64,000 nt of DNA from contig WPIO01000081.1 in the NCBI GenBank assembly GCA_009760855.2, positions 1,557,001 through 1,621,000 of the forward strand, read 5' to 3'. A program made the position numbers and the translations under genes. Position 1 is the stretch's first letter; each line of letters begins with the position of its first letter. Below are positions 48,101-52,270 of the stretch, one piece after another. This DNA comes from Cristatella mucedo. Lineage: Eukaryota > Bryozoa > Phylactolaemata > Cristatellidae. The notes beneath the pieces are model-generated. The model searched no databases. It was not told the DNA's origin and saw only the letters and a program-made list of their open reading frames with translations.

Positions 48101-48466
48101 TCGTAAAATGGTCTTTAAAGACAGAATTTGACAGCAGCCATGTGGTTGCAGAAGCCTGCTTGTTGATGCATTTGTGTGCTTTGATTATTGTTTCAGCGCA
48201 GGTTCTGTTGGGGCATCATTTTAAAAACGTGCCTGGCACTGGAGCAGAGCCGTTGTTTGTTTGTCATCAACCGAGCTTGTCATCTAGGCTTCACATAACG
48301 ATTCGTCGCATGTCTTTTTTAGAGTATCAGTAAGCAGCAGCTGTTAAGTGAGGTTCTTCCAATCATTGGCTCGAATCTGAAACTTCAGAGGCTGTTTGCA
48401 GAATACCAGGAGCTTGCTGACATGGCCTATGCTGCCATGGCAACCACGTCCGTCCATGTGGCCTGA
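9909..48466 (+). CDS. HIRA: HIRA histone chaperone, 22 coding exons, first exon missing
   Basis: HIRA is the WD40 scaffold of the nuclear HIRA complex (with ubinuclein and CABIN1), which deposits histone H3.3 independently of replication with ASF1. Exons: 9909-9971, 10096-10288, 12402-12493, 14463-14558, 14706-15037, 15392-15445, 17660-17716, 19761-19831, 25651-25759, 26158-26502, 26864-26955, 27854-28055, 31793-31884, 34570-34771, 35023-35145, 39793-39974, 40158-40319, 41098-41307, 41474-41626, 44548-44750, 45315-45427, 48323-48466. All introns are GT-AG and all phases join, giving 1095 residues before TGA (human about 1017). WD40 repeats fill about residues 1-355, an Ala-rich stretch 356-470, the B domain about 478-496, a basic linker up to about 665, and the HIRA C-terminal domain after that. 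The first exon (about 13 residues in relatives) was not found upstream. Long introns are filled with repeats. Family identity is very secure; individual borders are inferred. Confidence 0.95.
10096..10288 (+). CDS. HIRA: HIRA exon 3 (WD40)
   Basis: Encodes EDSGKIVIW, then an insertion, then the hallmark CQMDNHLACVNCVRWSNNG and SGGDDKLVMIW. Acceptor CGCAG, donor GTGGGT. It completes the Gly codon of the previous exon and ends with two bases of an Arg codon. Confidence 0.95.
10880..11520 (+). mobile_element. LINE-A 3' copy in HIRA intron 3
   Basis: Encodes LHWVPIKQRIDFKVFSLTY, then RSQHSLTPAYLCELHL, the conserved LINE-A C-terminal block. It ends in TAAAGTGCATATACAAAGAC...GGTGCTGTGCAAATG with an ATT tail (to about 11518). 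Confidence 0.75.
11530..12400. other. Intronic, no repeat family recognised
   Basis: Part of HIRA intron 3. Only chance frames were seen. GC content rises towards exon 4. Confidence 0.4.
12402..12493 (+). CDS. HIRA: HIRA exon 4 (WD40)
   Basis: Encodes YTGGTSRSFGS, then ENVETWRCSTTLRGHAG, matching the family segment that precedes GDVMDVAWSP. Acceptor TTGTAG, donor GTATGT. The intron before it (10289-12401) contains a LINE-A copy at about 10880-11520. Confidence 0.92.
12494..14462. other. HIRA intron 4, no repeat family recognised
   Basis: Short chance frames on both strands. Poly-G runs occur near 14072-14107. The pyrimidine-rich CTTCTTCTGTAG end is the acceptor of exon 5. Confidence 0.4.
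14463..14558 (+). CDS. HIRA: HIRA exon 5 (WD40)
   Basis: Encodes VLDVAWAPRDVYLATCSVD followed by NTVIVWNAQNFP, a very conserved HIRA blade. Acceptor TGTAG, donor GTTCCG. The next intron is only 147 bp, a multiple of three, and has no stop in this frame. Confidence 0.95.
14706..15037 (+). CDS. HIRA: HIRA exon 6 (WD40, largest WD exon)
   Basis: Encodes LKGHSGLVKGIAWDPIGKY, then SDDRSLIVWRT, TKPFAECGGTTHVLR, LVSAHAMNN and DFVGHRKAVTCVV, all at high identity to animal HIRA. The first codon (Glu) is split with exon 5. The donor is GTGAGC. Confidence 0.96.
15392..15445 (+). CDS. HIRA: HIRA exon 7 (WD40)
   Basis: A 54-bp exon in phase 0 on both sides, after acceptor TTCCAG and before donor GTGTGC. 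It encodes RFNPRVFVKRVGKGSSEK, matching the family's FNPKIF region and its basic loop. Confidence 0.92.
15690..15765 (+). mobile_element. LINE-A 3' tail only
   Basis: TACAAAGTGTCTAGAAAGTC...AGTGCTATACTAATGTCTTA followed by ATT repeats. It is the extreme 3' end of the family, heavily 5'-truncated. Confidence 0.65.
16050..17240 (-). mobile_element. LINE-A copy interrupted by a SINE-1
   Basis: The - strand encodes PGYLSELLPRQARHRVTSF, then ESNRLVAPHKNLKSFGDHA. The LINE continues past 17021 (AACTAGTAAGCTGG matches AACTAGTAAGTTAG in the 28507-29130 copy). A SINE-1 at about 16880-17018 splits it, so the SINE is younger. Confidence 0.75.
16880..17018 (-). mobile_element. SINE-1 nested in LINE-A
   Basis: Reverse complement of SINE-1: ATAATTCATTTGTATAGCA-like tail first, then box B (GGGGCTCGAGCCCACGACC) and box A. 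It lies inside the LINE-A copy at 16050-17240. Confidence 0.7.
17516..17599. repeat. (CT)n microsatellite
   Basis: About 42 uninterrupted CT units, 60 bp upstream of HIRA exon 8. It is a polypyrimidine tract well placed to affect splicing of exon 8, which is an inference. Confidence 0.95.
17660..17716 (+). CDS. HIRA: HIRA exon 8 (WD40)
   Basis: A 57-bp exon in phase 0. It encodes SLHYCCCAIGSRDTSFSVW, matching the invariant CCCAVGSKDRSLSVW blade. Acceptor TTGCAG, donor GTAAGC. It lies just downstream of a (CT)n array at 17516-17599. Confidence 0.95.
18683..18846 (-). mobile_element. SINE-2 (tRNA-derived)
   Basis: Reverse orientation: the tail GCTGATTTAACAGCTTCTTT, then GAAGAGCCTTTACAGCTATC, then box B (TTTGAACTCACGACCTC) and a box A end GTGTGCCATAACGGCTCACC. 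Same design as the copies at 31270 and 60370. Confidence 0.7.
18910..19150 (-). mobile_element. LINE-A fragment (RT core, decayed)
   Basis: Contains AGCTTTGTGTTGTCTACATGA and TGCGGTATCCCATACTTAAGAGG, parallel to the RT segment of the copy at 23088-24470. Short and without the 3' end. Confidence 0.5.
19761..19831 (+). CDS. HIRA: HIRA exon 9 (WD40)
   Basis: Encodes LTSLKRPLVVMHDMFENSI, then LDLAW, matching LKRPLVVIHELFDKSIMDISW. It ends with two bases of the Trp codon, completed 5.8 kb downstream. Donor GTAAGT. Confidence 0.95.
20250..20320 (+). mobile_element. LINE-A 3' tail remnant
   Basis: GTTGATTCTCCGAGGGTGCA followed by AAATGTATTATTATTATCATTATT. It resembles the end of LINE-A with its ATT tail. 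Confidence 0.45.
20374..20430. repeat. AT / TATT simple repeat
   Basis: About 24 bp of alternating TA followed by TATT units and more TA-rich sequence. Confidence 0.85.
20530..20990. repeat. Dispersed repeat C, copy 1
   Basis: About 450 bp similar in order to 29335-29760. Shared blocks include TTTGGTGCTG, GACAGGCGGC, AGAGACAA-like plus GAAGCTGG, TAAAGAATC, and GGCATCGTAAAAAA with ATACCCGA-like. It ends at a CA array. The class is unknown. Confidence 0.6.
20992..21178. repeat. Compound (AC)n-(AT/AGAT)n microsatellite
   Basis: About 44 AC units (to 21079), then mixed AT and AGAT units to 21178. It directly follows repeat C copy 1. Confidence 0.95.
21285..22098 (+). mobile_element. LINE-A copy, RT to 3' end, decayed
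   Basis: Broken frames encode RT pieces (a palm-like WFSSCLSG...DVNPQRSS, GVPRVSVLGPVV, then WMAATFLKFNDD). It ends in GCAGATGTAAAGCTCCTAGA...GAGGGCGCTGTATCAGGTGC and (ATT)n. Many stops show it is dead. Confidence 0.7.
22255..23000 (+). mobile_element. LINE-A 3' copy
   Basis: Encodes the C-terminal block in broken frames (SLLGSFILWLQPN is seen) and ends in GCAAATGTAAAGCACCTAGA...GAGGGTGCTTTATCCAGTG. It faces the - strand copy at 23088-24470 tail to tail. Confidence 0.75.
23088..24470 (-). mobile_element. LINE-A copy, RT to 3' end
   Basis: Begins with AATAATAATACGCCTGATAA, the reverse complement of the tail. The - strand then encodes SAASLVCRERRSCQITPLL and, further 5', the RT pieces FTGTALQWFRSYLSRRLQS and DVNGQRSSDVK. 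It is one of the longest copies in the window, with a frameshift near the GVPQGS-like region. Confidence 0.8.
24415..24548 (+). mobile_element. LINE-A 3' end
   Basis: Contains GCAAATGTTAAGTGCCTAGA...GAGGGCACTACGCAAATATATTA and an ATT-rich tail. Confidence 0.65.
24550..25650. other. End of HIRA intron 9, little recognised
   Basis: No gene. 24560-24790 has loose resemblance to 36530-36830 (AAGATT..ATGAGGAAGCA..ACCTCCAT), possibly an old shared repeat. It ends in the acceptor of exon 10. Confidence 0.35.
25651..25759 (+). CDS. HIRA: HIRA exon 10 (last WD40 blade)
   Basis: Encodes NAAGTELLVCSTDGTVGYV, then SLTELKGVALTDDEK, matching the last WD blade (LVCSMDGSVAFLDF) and the SEEEK turn. The frame stays open past the donor (AAG|GTGCAA). 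The splice is chosen because joining to exon 11 restores the family's conserved YGxS segment. Confidence 0.92.
26158..26502 (+). CDS. HIRA: HIRA exon 11, alanine-rich insertion
   Basis: Starts AKLLVKFYGQSAVSNGV, where YGQS matches the family's YGKS just after the propeller. It then becomes a low-complexity Ala/Val/Gly/Ser stretch with several poly-Ala runs encoded by mixed GCN codons. At 115 codons it is longer than the equivalent human linker. Phase 0 at both ends; acceptor TTTGCAG, donor GTGAGC. Confidence 0.88.
26864..26955 (+). CDS. HIRA: HIRA exon 12, ASF1-binding B domain
   Basis: Encodes TKQLETRTPDGKRRITPIF, the HIRA B domain. In human the corresponding QVETRTADGRRRITPL binds ASF1a through the RRRITPL core. 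The KRRITP core is kept here, so ASF1 binding is expected. Acceptor CAACAG, donor GTAGGT. Confidence 0.95.
27854..28055 (+). CDS. HIRA: HIRA exon 13 (linker after B domain)
   Basis: Encodes GDIPLPTAGPTFTTSTEQS and a low-complexity acidic/Ala stretch ending GSCILSIQ. The opening resembles the post-B-domain segment of relatives (GDF...SIPL). Acceptor TTTCAG completes the Gly codon of exon 12. The donor CAG|GTGTGT precedes a GT-rich run. This segment is poorly conserved, so the 3' border is less certain. Confidence 0.8.
28056..28506. other. Start of HIRA intron 13
   Basis: Begins with a GT-rich run after the exon 13 donor. No repeat family or exon was recognised. Confidence 0.35.
28507..29130 (-). 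mobile_element. LINE-A C-terminal copy, best preserved
   Basis: The - strand has a 172-codon open frame: MAANFLKLNDDKTNLLVMG, NLGVIFQSDLSLDDHISST, HAFVTSRLDFCNSLLTGLP, QLVQNSAARLVCRERRSCH, ITPLLADLHSLPVKQRIDF. This is the signature C-terminal end of CR1/L2-like ORF2. It lacks the RT catalytic core and the 3' tail. Confidence 0.85.
29335..29760. repeat. Dispersed repeat C, copy 2
   Basis: Parallel to 20530-20990 (TTTGGTGCTGATACAGTGGC, GACAGGCGGCTGAGG, CAGAAGAGACAACACAGAAG, GTGGCATCATAAAAAACC). It also ends near a CA-rich stretch. Confidence 0.6.
29760..30540. other. Intronic, no family recognised
   Basis: Part of HIRA intron 13. A GA-rich stretch lies at 29800-29840. No exon was supported. 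Confidence 0.35.
30541..30715 (-). mobile_element. SINE-2
   Basis: Tail GAACAACCTCATTTATATAG, then AGAGCCTTAACGGCTATCAC, CACTGTAGGACTCGGACCCT (box B side) and a box A-like CACCTTACCCCTGGGCT. Confidence 0.65.
31270..31440 (-). mobile_element. SINE-2
   Basis: Tail AGCTGATTAAACAGCCTCTT, GAAGAGCCTTTACGGCTATC, then GGTTCTGAACCCACGACCTC (box B) and ACCTAGTGTGCCATCACAGC (box A side). A clear tRNA-derived head in reverse. Confidence 0.75.
31793..31884 (+). CDS. HIRA: HIRA exon 14 (short divergent linker exon)
   Basis: Found because exons 13 and 15 do not join in phase. This exon enters in phase 0 (acceptor TGTTGCAG) and leaves in phase 2 (donor AA|GTACAT), which fixes the frame. It encodes PMTPVEARVAPSG near its start and EADE at its end. 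Joined to exon 15 it gives ADEKVNDKAK, similar to human SDEKVPLAKA, and PMTPVEAR resembles SMTPTAVERL. The donor is weak. Confidence 0.7.
31965..32125 (+). mobile_element. SINE-1 with internal duplication
   Basis: Box A region CCCAGTGGTTAAGGTGCTC, then box B GTCGTGGGCTCGAGCCCTTC, then a tail GTGAATCGCCTGGATAAAGA...GCAAATGAATTCA. The segment TTTGATGACCGAGGTC is repeated in the head, lengthening it by about 27 bases. Confidence 0.7.
32126..33330 (+). mobile_element. LINE-A copy split by a CCCT array
   Basis: LINE-A C-terminal homology runs to about 32475 (TGGCTCCCTATCAAGCATTA) and resumes after the array at about 32815 (TACCAGCCTACCTATCCGAC), with a decayed tail near 33268-33310. Confidence 0.65.
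32476..32769. repeat. (CCCT)n array, about 290 bp
   Basis: Nearly uninterrupted CCCT units with a few variants (CCTT, a CCCCCT and a CCTCCT shift). It lies inside a LINE-A copy in a HIRA intron. It is a pure purine/pyrimidine tract. Confidence 0.97.
33375..33545 (+). mobile_element. LINE-A C-terminal fragment
   Basis: Contains CGACTCAAGTCGTGTAACTATGCC and AACCTCTTATCCTTTAGAGACAATGC, the LKSFGDxAFS-coding part of the family, ending in AAAAAAGAAACTCAAAACTTACC. Confidence 0.6.
33551..33685 (-). mobile_element. SINE-1
   Basis: Starts TATGTAATTCGTCCGTATAG (tail), then AGGTGCTTCACATATGCCAC, a box B GCTCACGACCTCGGCC and box A GTGAGCACCTTAACCACTGA. Reverse orientation. Confidence 0.75.
33710..33866 (-). 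mobile_element. SINE-2
   Basis: TTAACAGCCTCATTAGTTTA, AAGATCCTTAGCAGCTATCAC, GATTCGAACCCAACGAACTTG (box B side) and CACCTTACCTCATGGGCTAT. It sits next to a SINE-1 in the same orientation. Confidence 0.7.
34570..34771 (+). CDS. HIRA: HIRA exon 15 (basic linker)
   Basis: Encodes VNDKAKEHGDLAKRG, then REKQKRKKQQLL and a QQQQ run. The KQKRKK cluster sits where relatives carry a Lys/Arg-rich nuclear localisation-like stretch. Acceptor ATTTTAG, donor GTATGC. Confidence 0.82.
34943..34956. repeat. Poly-G run
   Basis: Fourteen Gs in the intron between HIRA exons 15 and 16, 65 bases before the acceptor of exon 16. Confidence 0.9.
35023..35145 (+). CDS. HIRA: HIRA exon 16
   Basis: Encodes an Ala/Ser-rich start and then APILPLPPQQKSLVAK, matching the family's LKLPIPSPQRAFTLQV that leads into the C-terminal domain. 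Phase 0 at both ends; acceptor GCGTCAG, donor GTGGGG. Confidence 0.85.
35276..36100 (+). mobile_element. LINE-A copy, decayed
   Basis: Has GTAGTCAGGCCAATTATTAG (RT start), TAGGTCCTACCAGGCTAGGC and ACTCAAGTCATTTAGCTGTGCC (C-terminus), and a tail TACAGAGATTTAGTTCTCTT...TTATTAGTATTATTA. Confidence 0.55.
36101..38320. other. Intronic, mostly unique, AT-rich
   Basis: Contains an (ACAG)n run at 36162-36198. No exon or repeat family was recognised otherwise. 36530-36830 loosely resembles 24560-24790. Confidence 0.4.
38325..38760 (-). mobile_element. LINE-A 3' copy
   Basis: Starts AATAATAATAATAATGATAA and AAGCGCCCTCAGAGAACTTA, the reverse complement of the tail, and continues into the C-terminal coding end. 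Confidence 0.8.
38880..39465 (+). mobile_element. LINE-A C-terminal copy, decayed
   Basis: Contains CACTGGCACTCCGTCAAGAA and GGCTCATCTTTCAGAACTGC-like blocks and a weak 3' end (GAAGTGTTTAGATAGAGC). Confidence 0.5.
39470..39735 (-). mobile_element. LINE-B 3' copy
   Basis: CATCTGTAACTCTGCAAAGCC, CAAATACTATGTGGGTGTTAC, GCAGTTGAGGTAGTGAGTAGC. The - strand encodes NYSPAADYCSYFPAVLSCY. It ends 58 bases before HIRA exon 17. Confidence 0.7.
39793..39974 (+). CDS. HIRA: HIRA exon 17 (start of C-terminal HIRA domain)
   Basis: Encodes FTVEAENDM, a Ser/Gly insertion, then CQSQGKTTWERIVGSRITL, matching human IEVENEV...REGKEWETVLTSRIL. Acceptor TTGCAG, donor GTATGA, exit phase 2. Confidence 0.9.
40158..40319 (+). 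CDS. HIRA: HIRA exon 18
   Basis: Encodes VTVAAADQTVTLLSTEGKL, then VPPMAVDCAV and FCLVATCKGILSVW. This corresponds to VACEKRMLSVFSTCG...ALTAAATLSVWD in human. It ends with TG of a Trp codon that would read into a stop if unspliced. Confidence 0.92.
41098..41307 (+). CDS. HIRA: HIRA exon 19
   Basis: Encodes NVSTLECIVDRASVAGLLL, an Ala-rich piece, then VQLTDDGMAIVKLRDGSAF and CYDTRMRVW, matching ILLTQHGIPVMNLSDGKAYCFNPSLSTW. Acceptor CTGCAG, donor GTAGGC, exit phase 2. Confidence 0.92.
41474..41626 (+). CDS. HIRA: HIRA exon 20
   Basis: Encodes LRLVAGNDLVRMCSDHRC and a Ser/Gly/Thr-rich stretch. This corresponds to NLVSDKQDSLAQCADFRSS in human. It ends AA|GTAAGT, a strong donor. An internal AG|GTGCAC could act as an alternative donor. 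Confidence 0.85.
41928..42105 (+). mobile_element. SINE-2
   Basis: Head with box B GATCGTGGATTCGAGTCCTG, then CAATTCTTTATCGGCCGCTG, TGATAGCTGCTAAGGATCTTC and a tail AATGAGGCTGATGGTTCAGC. Confidence 0.7.
42570..42625 (+). mobile_element. SINE head remnant
   Basis: CCCAGAGGTAAGGTGCTTGC and CAGGTCGTGGGTTCGAG, box A- and box B-like, without a recognisable tail. Confidence 0.4.
42726..43200. other. Intronic, nothing recognised
   Basis: Part of HIRA intron 20. No exon or repeat family was seen. Confidence 0.35.
43205..43665 (-). mobile_element. LINE-B 3' copy, longest
   Basis: Starts AATGTAATGTAATGTATCTC (3' microsatellite). The - strand encodes APPYPAELLHQFEPSRALG, then PYLHLKTISDRSFSSADCG and [19 protein letters not shown]. 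This shows the family's C-terminus (LLHQF ... LKTxSDRSFS), distinct from LINE-A. Confidence 0.75.
43800..44547. other. Intronic, nothing recognised
   Basis: End of HIRA intron 20. It leads into the ATTCAG acceptor of exon 21. Confidence 0.35.
44548..44750 (+). CDS. HIRA: HIRA exon 21
   Basis: Encodes VTCLEEQVAAAQALGSGDE, then YKFWLLSLVRYLTQHG, matching LAYLENQVAAALTLQSSHEYRHWLLVYARYLVNEG. Acceptor ATTCAG, donor GTGAGC, exit phase 1. Confidence 0.95.
44828..44912 (-). mobile_element. LINE-A 3' tail
   Basis: AATAATAATAATGCACTTGA, AAGCGCCCTCAGAGAAGTCA, TCTAGGCGATTTACATTTGC. Strongly 5'-truncated. Confidence 0.75.
45315..45427 (+). CDS. HIRA: HIRA exon 22
   Basis: Encodes FEGRLRVICDGLLGTLYKR and a variable tail, matching FEYRLREICKDLLGP. 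Acceptor TTTACAG, donor GTAAGC, exit phase 0. A LINE-A copy follows within the intron. Confidence 0.95.
45500..46502 (+). mobile_element. LINE-A copy, C-terminal third to tail
   Basis: Encodes the block FQCDLLLDDHISSTITSAY, KIQACLGRDTTSKLVHAF, then CNSLLAGLPVCAI, and continues to GCAAATGTAAAGTGCCTAGA...GTATGTTATTATTATTG. Frames are broken. It lies in HIRA intron 22. Confidence 0.8.
46503..48322. other. Last HIRA intron, mostly unrecognised
   Basis: No exon or clear repeat apart from the LINE-A tail before it. It ends in TGTCTTTTTTAG. Confidence 0.4.
48323..48466 (+). CDS. HIRA: HIRA last exon with stop
   Basis: Encodes SKQQLLSEVLPIIGSNLKL, then QRLFAEYQELADM, and ends in TGA. It matches RKRELLKELLPVIGQNLRFQRLFTECQEQLD in human. 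Acceptor TTTTTTAG. The last about 14 residues (AYAAMATTSVHVA) extend a little past the human end. Confidence 0.95.
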   Translation, partial: SISKQQLLSEVLPIIGSNLKLQRLFAEYQELADMAYAAMATTSVHVA

Positions 48467-48914
48467 CAGGCTCCTCTATTTGGTGCTGATCCTAGCTTAT
48501 CAGCAGTAGGCGTCATGAGACGACCGATCCGTGTATATTCCAAGAGACTTCCTAGAGACGAAGATCTAAGCTGCAAATGAATGCTAGACATATCAAAGCA
48601 AACTTTCCTAAGTTGCCTCTTTGCTGACTGCCTGACTTAGTCTCTTAACAGTTGGCCCATCTAATGGCTCAGAGGTGGAGCCCTTTGGCTAGCAGCAAAT
48701 GAATGTATCACAGTGCTACATGCGTACTGCTTATGCTTATAAGTACTGCTCATGAGCCGGCATTGGCATTTTGGTAGCTTGTTCGATCTAGAGGCTCTTC
48801 TTGGCATCGTCCCCGGGCTTAAGTACTGGCTGTCATTTTCGACTGCAGAAGCCGAGCTATGCATCATTGCATGCTCATTCATGTGAGCATAGGAAGAATG
48901 CTGTGCATTCGTCA

Positions 48915-48920
48915 AATAAA
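48915..48920 (+). terminator. Candidate poly(A) signal for HIRA
   Basis: The first AATAAA on the + strand after the HIRA stop, about 450 bases downstream. It sits just before a transposon relic. No transcript evidence is available. Confidence 0.3.
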
Positions 48921-48954
48921 TGACTGGAAGAAAATCAAGGTATTCCTTGCATAT

Positions 48955-49140
48955 CACATGATGATAACAAGAGCAGCTTTGGTATCTCTGCATGGAAATG
49001 GCCATTCAAACCGAGAAATCGAAAGGCAGCTGAAGATATCTTAGGGTGCTGTTAAGAACGTTATTAGGAAACATTTGGACTGAGGTAGCATGGAGGCACT
49101 GCCGTGATCGGGTCACCGAAATGGGCCAAAAATCGGTCGG
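48955..49140 (+). pseudogene. Tc1/mariner-like transposase fragment (helix-turn-helix)
   Basis: One frame reads RAALVSLHGNGHSNREIERQ, LKIS, stop, GAVKNVIRKHLD, stop, GSMEALP, stop, SGHRNGPK. This is the N-terminal paired-like helix-turn-helix layout of Tc1/mariner transposases (SxREIxxxLxIS...VxxxIxK, then a GRP/G-K-like linker). Three in-frame stops (49042, 49081, 49105) and no DDE domain show it is a dead fragment. Confidence 0.65.
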
Positions 49141-49149
49141 ATGGATGGC

Positions 49150-50300
49150 ATCCAAGAGGGGGGGGGCAGGTGGTCACGTGACAACACATCATGTTTACAT
49201 GGGAACCGTTGACTCTGTTGCCGAATGCAGTTACTAAGCCAGCGTAGTAAACTGAAACCTAGTGCATAATTATATTGACAGATTGTGGCATTATAATAAT
49301 TAATGTAACTATGATTACTAGAATACTGACATTGGCAAAAACCGAACTAAGATTAGTGGACCAGGTGTGTGTAGCAACTTACGGAGCAATGTACGTCGGT
49401 GCGAACACGGCAGGCCAGGGAATACATGGACCAGCATGTATAGGGCACTAGTAGGAGATAAAAAAAAAAGATAAATCTTGACGATGGTTCACAGAGTTTG
49501 GAGGTCTCCTTGTAAGTATCGATAGAAGCTTAAAACAAGAACTACAAGGGCTGTCCTGGAACCACACTGTATGTATAGATCCAGACTACTAATATAATTG
49601 TAGTGGGCGTTCCTTTTTGATGACAATGAAAAGTGTGACTTAGGCGATGCGTCTGTAGCTAACCATACTAACATAAATGGTGCTGAGGTCTCAATGATCG
49701 GGCAGCACAGTGCACACAACATGTGTGTGTGTGCACGCATCCGACAGGACATGGCGCCGCCGGCTAATATATATATATATACTAGTTAAAAAATCTTGTT
49801 CTCGATAACATATATATATATACTTGCTAGCGTTAATATGTTCATTGCAAGAAATGTGGCTGTATTCCAGGACTGGTATACATTAACATAAAACCCTTCA
49901 GCGCCACCATAAGGAAGAACGCTGTGTTATCGGCTGCCCACACTAAGAGCGGCTAGGCAGGAAAAACCAAGCATGGACAAACAGATAGATTGTCCACGTC
50001 AAGCCCAAGGTACGGCAAAGCACGGGAAAGAAAGGAAATCAGGCACTAGCACGAATGCAAGAGCGACGTCATGACAATATGCTTGTGACGATCCGCTTAA
50101 TGTATGCTTTCTTGTCCTTCGCTGCCTCAAATTCGTGCTGAGGTATCTGTGGAAAAGAGACAAAGCTGGCTCATTAACCACGGGAGTCTATGCGACCAGA
50201 CATCGAACATAAGACGCAGCAGCAATATAACAAGTGAAACATACATACCCTAGTCCCTAGGACCATTATCCCAAGGATAATTACAACAGCAAGAAATAAT
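49150..50300. other. Intergenic, nothing recognised
   Basis: Short TA runs near 49767-49780 and 49811-49821. No gene or family repeat. Confidence 0.4.
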
Positions 50301-50309
50301 AAAACATAC

Positions 50310-50640
50310 ATGTCGTGCCTTAACACAATCGAAAGAGGTGCAGTAATGTTCCAGATACGACGTCCACGACAGACAGGCCTAGCTGCCGGGTTTTGCACCA
50401 ACTGTGAGACAAGATGGCGTGCAGAAAGTGAATTACAAAAGTCTAAACGGGGTGCCACAAATCCATGGACCCATTCGGCTACATCCTTGTTAGCGTGCCC
50501 GAATATTTGCATTGTCGTGCAGTTTAAAGTAGGCCGATTTGACTGTGAAGCTGATGTAAAGGTCATAGGGAGAAAGGTCGAGTGGACTCACTGAGCCGAT
50601 TTCGAGCACAGACGTGGGTAACAACATGTGCTTGTCAAAT
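50310..50640 (-). mobile_element. LINE-A C-terminal relic
   Basis: The - strand encodes WVHGFVAPRLDFCNSLSAR, then LVQNPAARPVCRGRRIWNIT, matching the family's HAFVTSRLDFCNSL ... VQNSAARLVCRERR block. Confidence 0.7.
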
Positions 50641-50924
50641 GTGCATCGAAAGTGACATCTAATAATTGAACGTCAAATCTACTGCCGAATTCAGCACTAG
50701 GCAACGTTGACGGAACAGCCCCTGGGCCCAAGTAATTAGTCACAATCTCGGCCTGGCGATTTTGCCGAGTTGATCGATTGAGCTTCAATTGAAGGAAGAT
50801 AGCAGCTGTCAGATTGCATTCCTGGCTGCAAAACAACAGGCATTATCATCGGTTAGAGCTTATCACAAGACCACGGTAGTCATATGTCTTTAACGTCCCT
50901 AGATTGGACAAATTACATCAAAAC

Positions 50925-51042
50925 ACTGCCTGCTGCTTGCAGATGTTACTGCCAATCATTTGGTAATGCAGCATCTGTTAAGTGCCCAGAAGTATATTCA
51001 CTTCTCGAGGGTGCTATACAAATATATTATTATTATTATTTA
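50925..51042 (+). mobile_element. LINE-A 3' tail
   Basis: CATCTGTTAAGTGCCCAGAA, TCTCGAGGGTGCTATACAAA, then (ATT)n. Confidence 0.65.
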
Positions 51043-51084
51043 AACACAATCACATCTGGGCTATTCGACGTTTCGAAAGTTTCA

Positions 51085-51260
51085 TATAAATCAGCTGATT
51101 CAAAAGTCTCTTTTGTATTGTGGCAGAACAGCCTTAAAGGCTATCATGGCCGCTTGCAGCGTTAACAAAAGATCGCCCACCGCACGATTTCAACCCTCGA
51201 CGTCGGGACCGTGGCCGTTAAAACCAACCGTTTTACCTAGTATGCCATCATAGCTCACTG
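51085..51260 (-). mobile_element. SINE-2
   Basis: Tail ATCAGCTGATTCAAAAGTCTC, ACAGCCTTAAAGGCTATCATGG, then TTTCAACCCTCGACGTCGGG (box B side) and TTACCTAGTATGCCATCATAGC. Confidence 0.7.
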
Positions 51261-51292
51261 CCAGAAATCACAATCAGGACGTCTTGATCCAA

Positions 51293-51551
<259 letters not shown>

Positions 51552-51569
51552 AAGCCTGCCAATTTCAAG

Positions 51570-52270
51570 TTCCATTAAATTGGATACATTTAGACATGAG
51601 ATATCATCGCCAAATGAGCCCATGCATTTGCTAGGTCCCATTTAAACTTCTCTAACACATAGCTTGCAGGTCTTTCTGCTGGGGCAATAACATACCACGA
51701 TATAGGGCAAACTCGGCAGCTAGGCTCATCTGCCGTGAATGCTGCTGCAGCTGCCAGACTGGCACCACTACCCTCTGACCTCTGCTGGCTCTCAATTAAG
51801 CATCAAACAGTGGATCGTCTTTAAACTCATCGGCTCCTTTTGGGCACCTCATTCTCTTGCTCCGGCAACTACTTGCTCCTTCAATATCGCATTGCACGAA
51901 CCTTTCATTTGACTTGAGCCGTTTAGCTGTGCCTCTGCATGATCTAAAATTCTTTGGAGACCATCTCTTCAGTTATAATATACCCTAAGCTCGTGCCTCT
52001 TTGCCGAGTAACACCACGACATATCTAGAATTTGCAATATTAAAAGCTAAGCTGAAAATTCGTCTGTTTATCAAAGAATGTGCTCCGTCCATGTGAATTG
52101 TCCTTTACACGGGCATGCATCATGCTACTGTCGATGTTGTTCTCATTAATCAGTTGACATGCTTCTTTTCCACCCGATGTCCTCAAAAAACGTTTGGTTC
52201 TCTTGGCATTATTTTAGATTTTATTATTTACAAAGATAAGTAGAAAATAAGTAATAATAATAATAATAAT
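51570..52270 (+). mobile_element. LINE-A C-terminal copy, divergent
   Basis: Has CTCGGCAGCTAGGCTCATCTG, CTCTGCTGGCTCTCAATTAAG and CTTTGGAGACCATCTCTTCAG, in the order of the LINE-A C-terminus. The 3' tail is lost. Confidence 0.6.
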
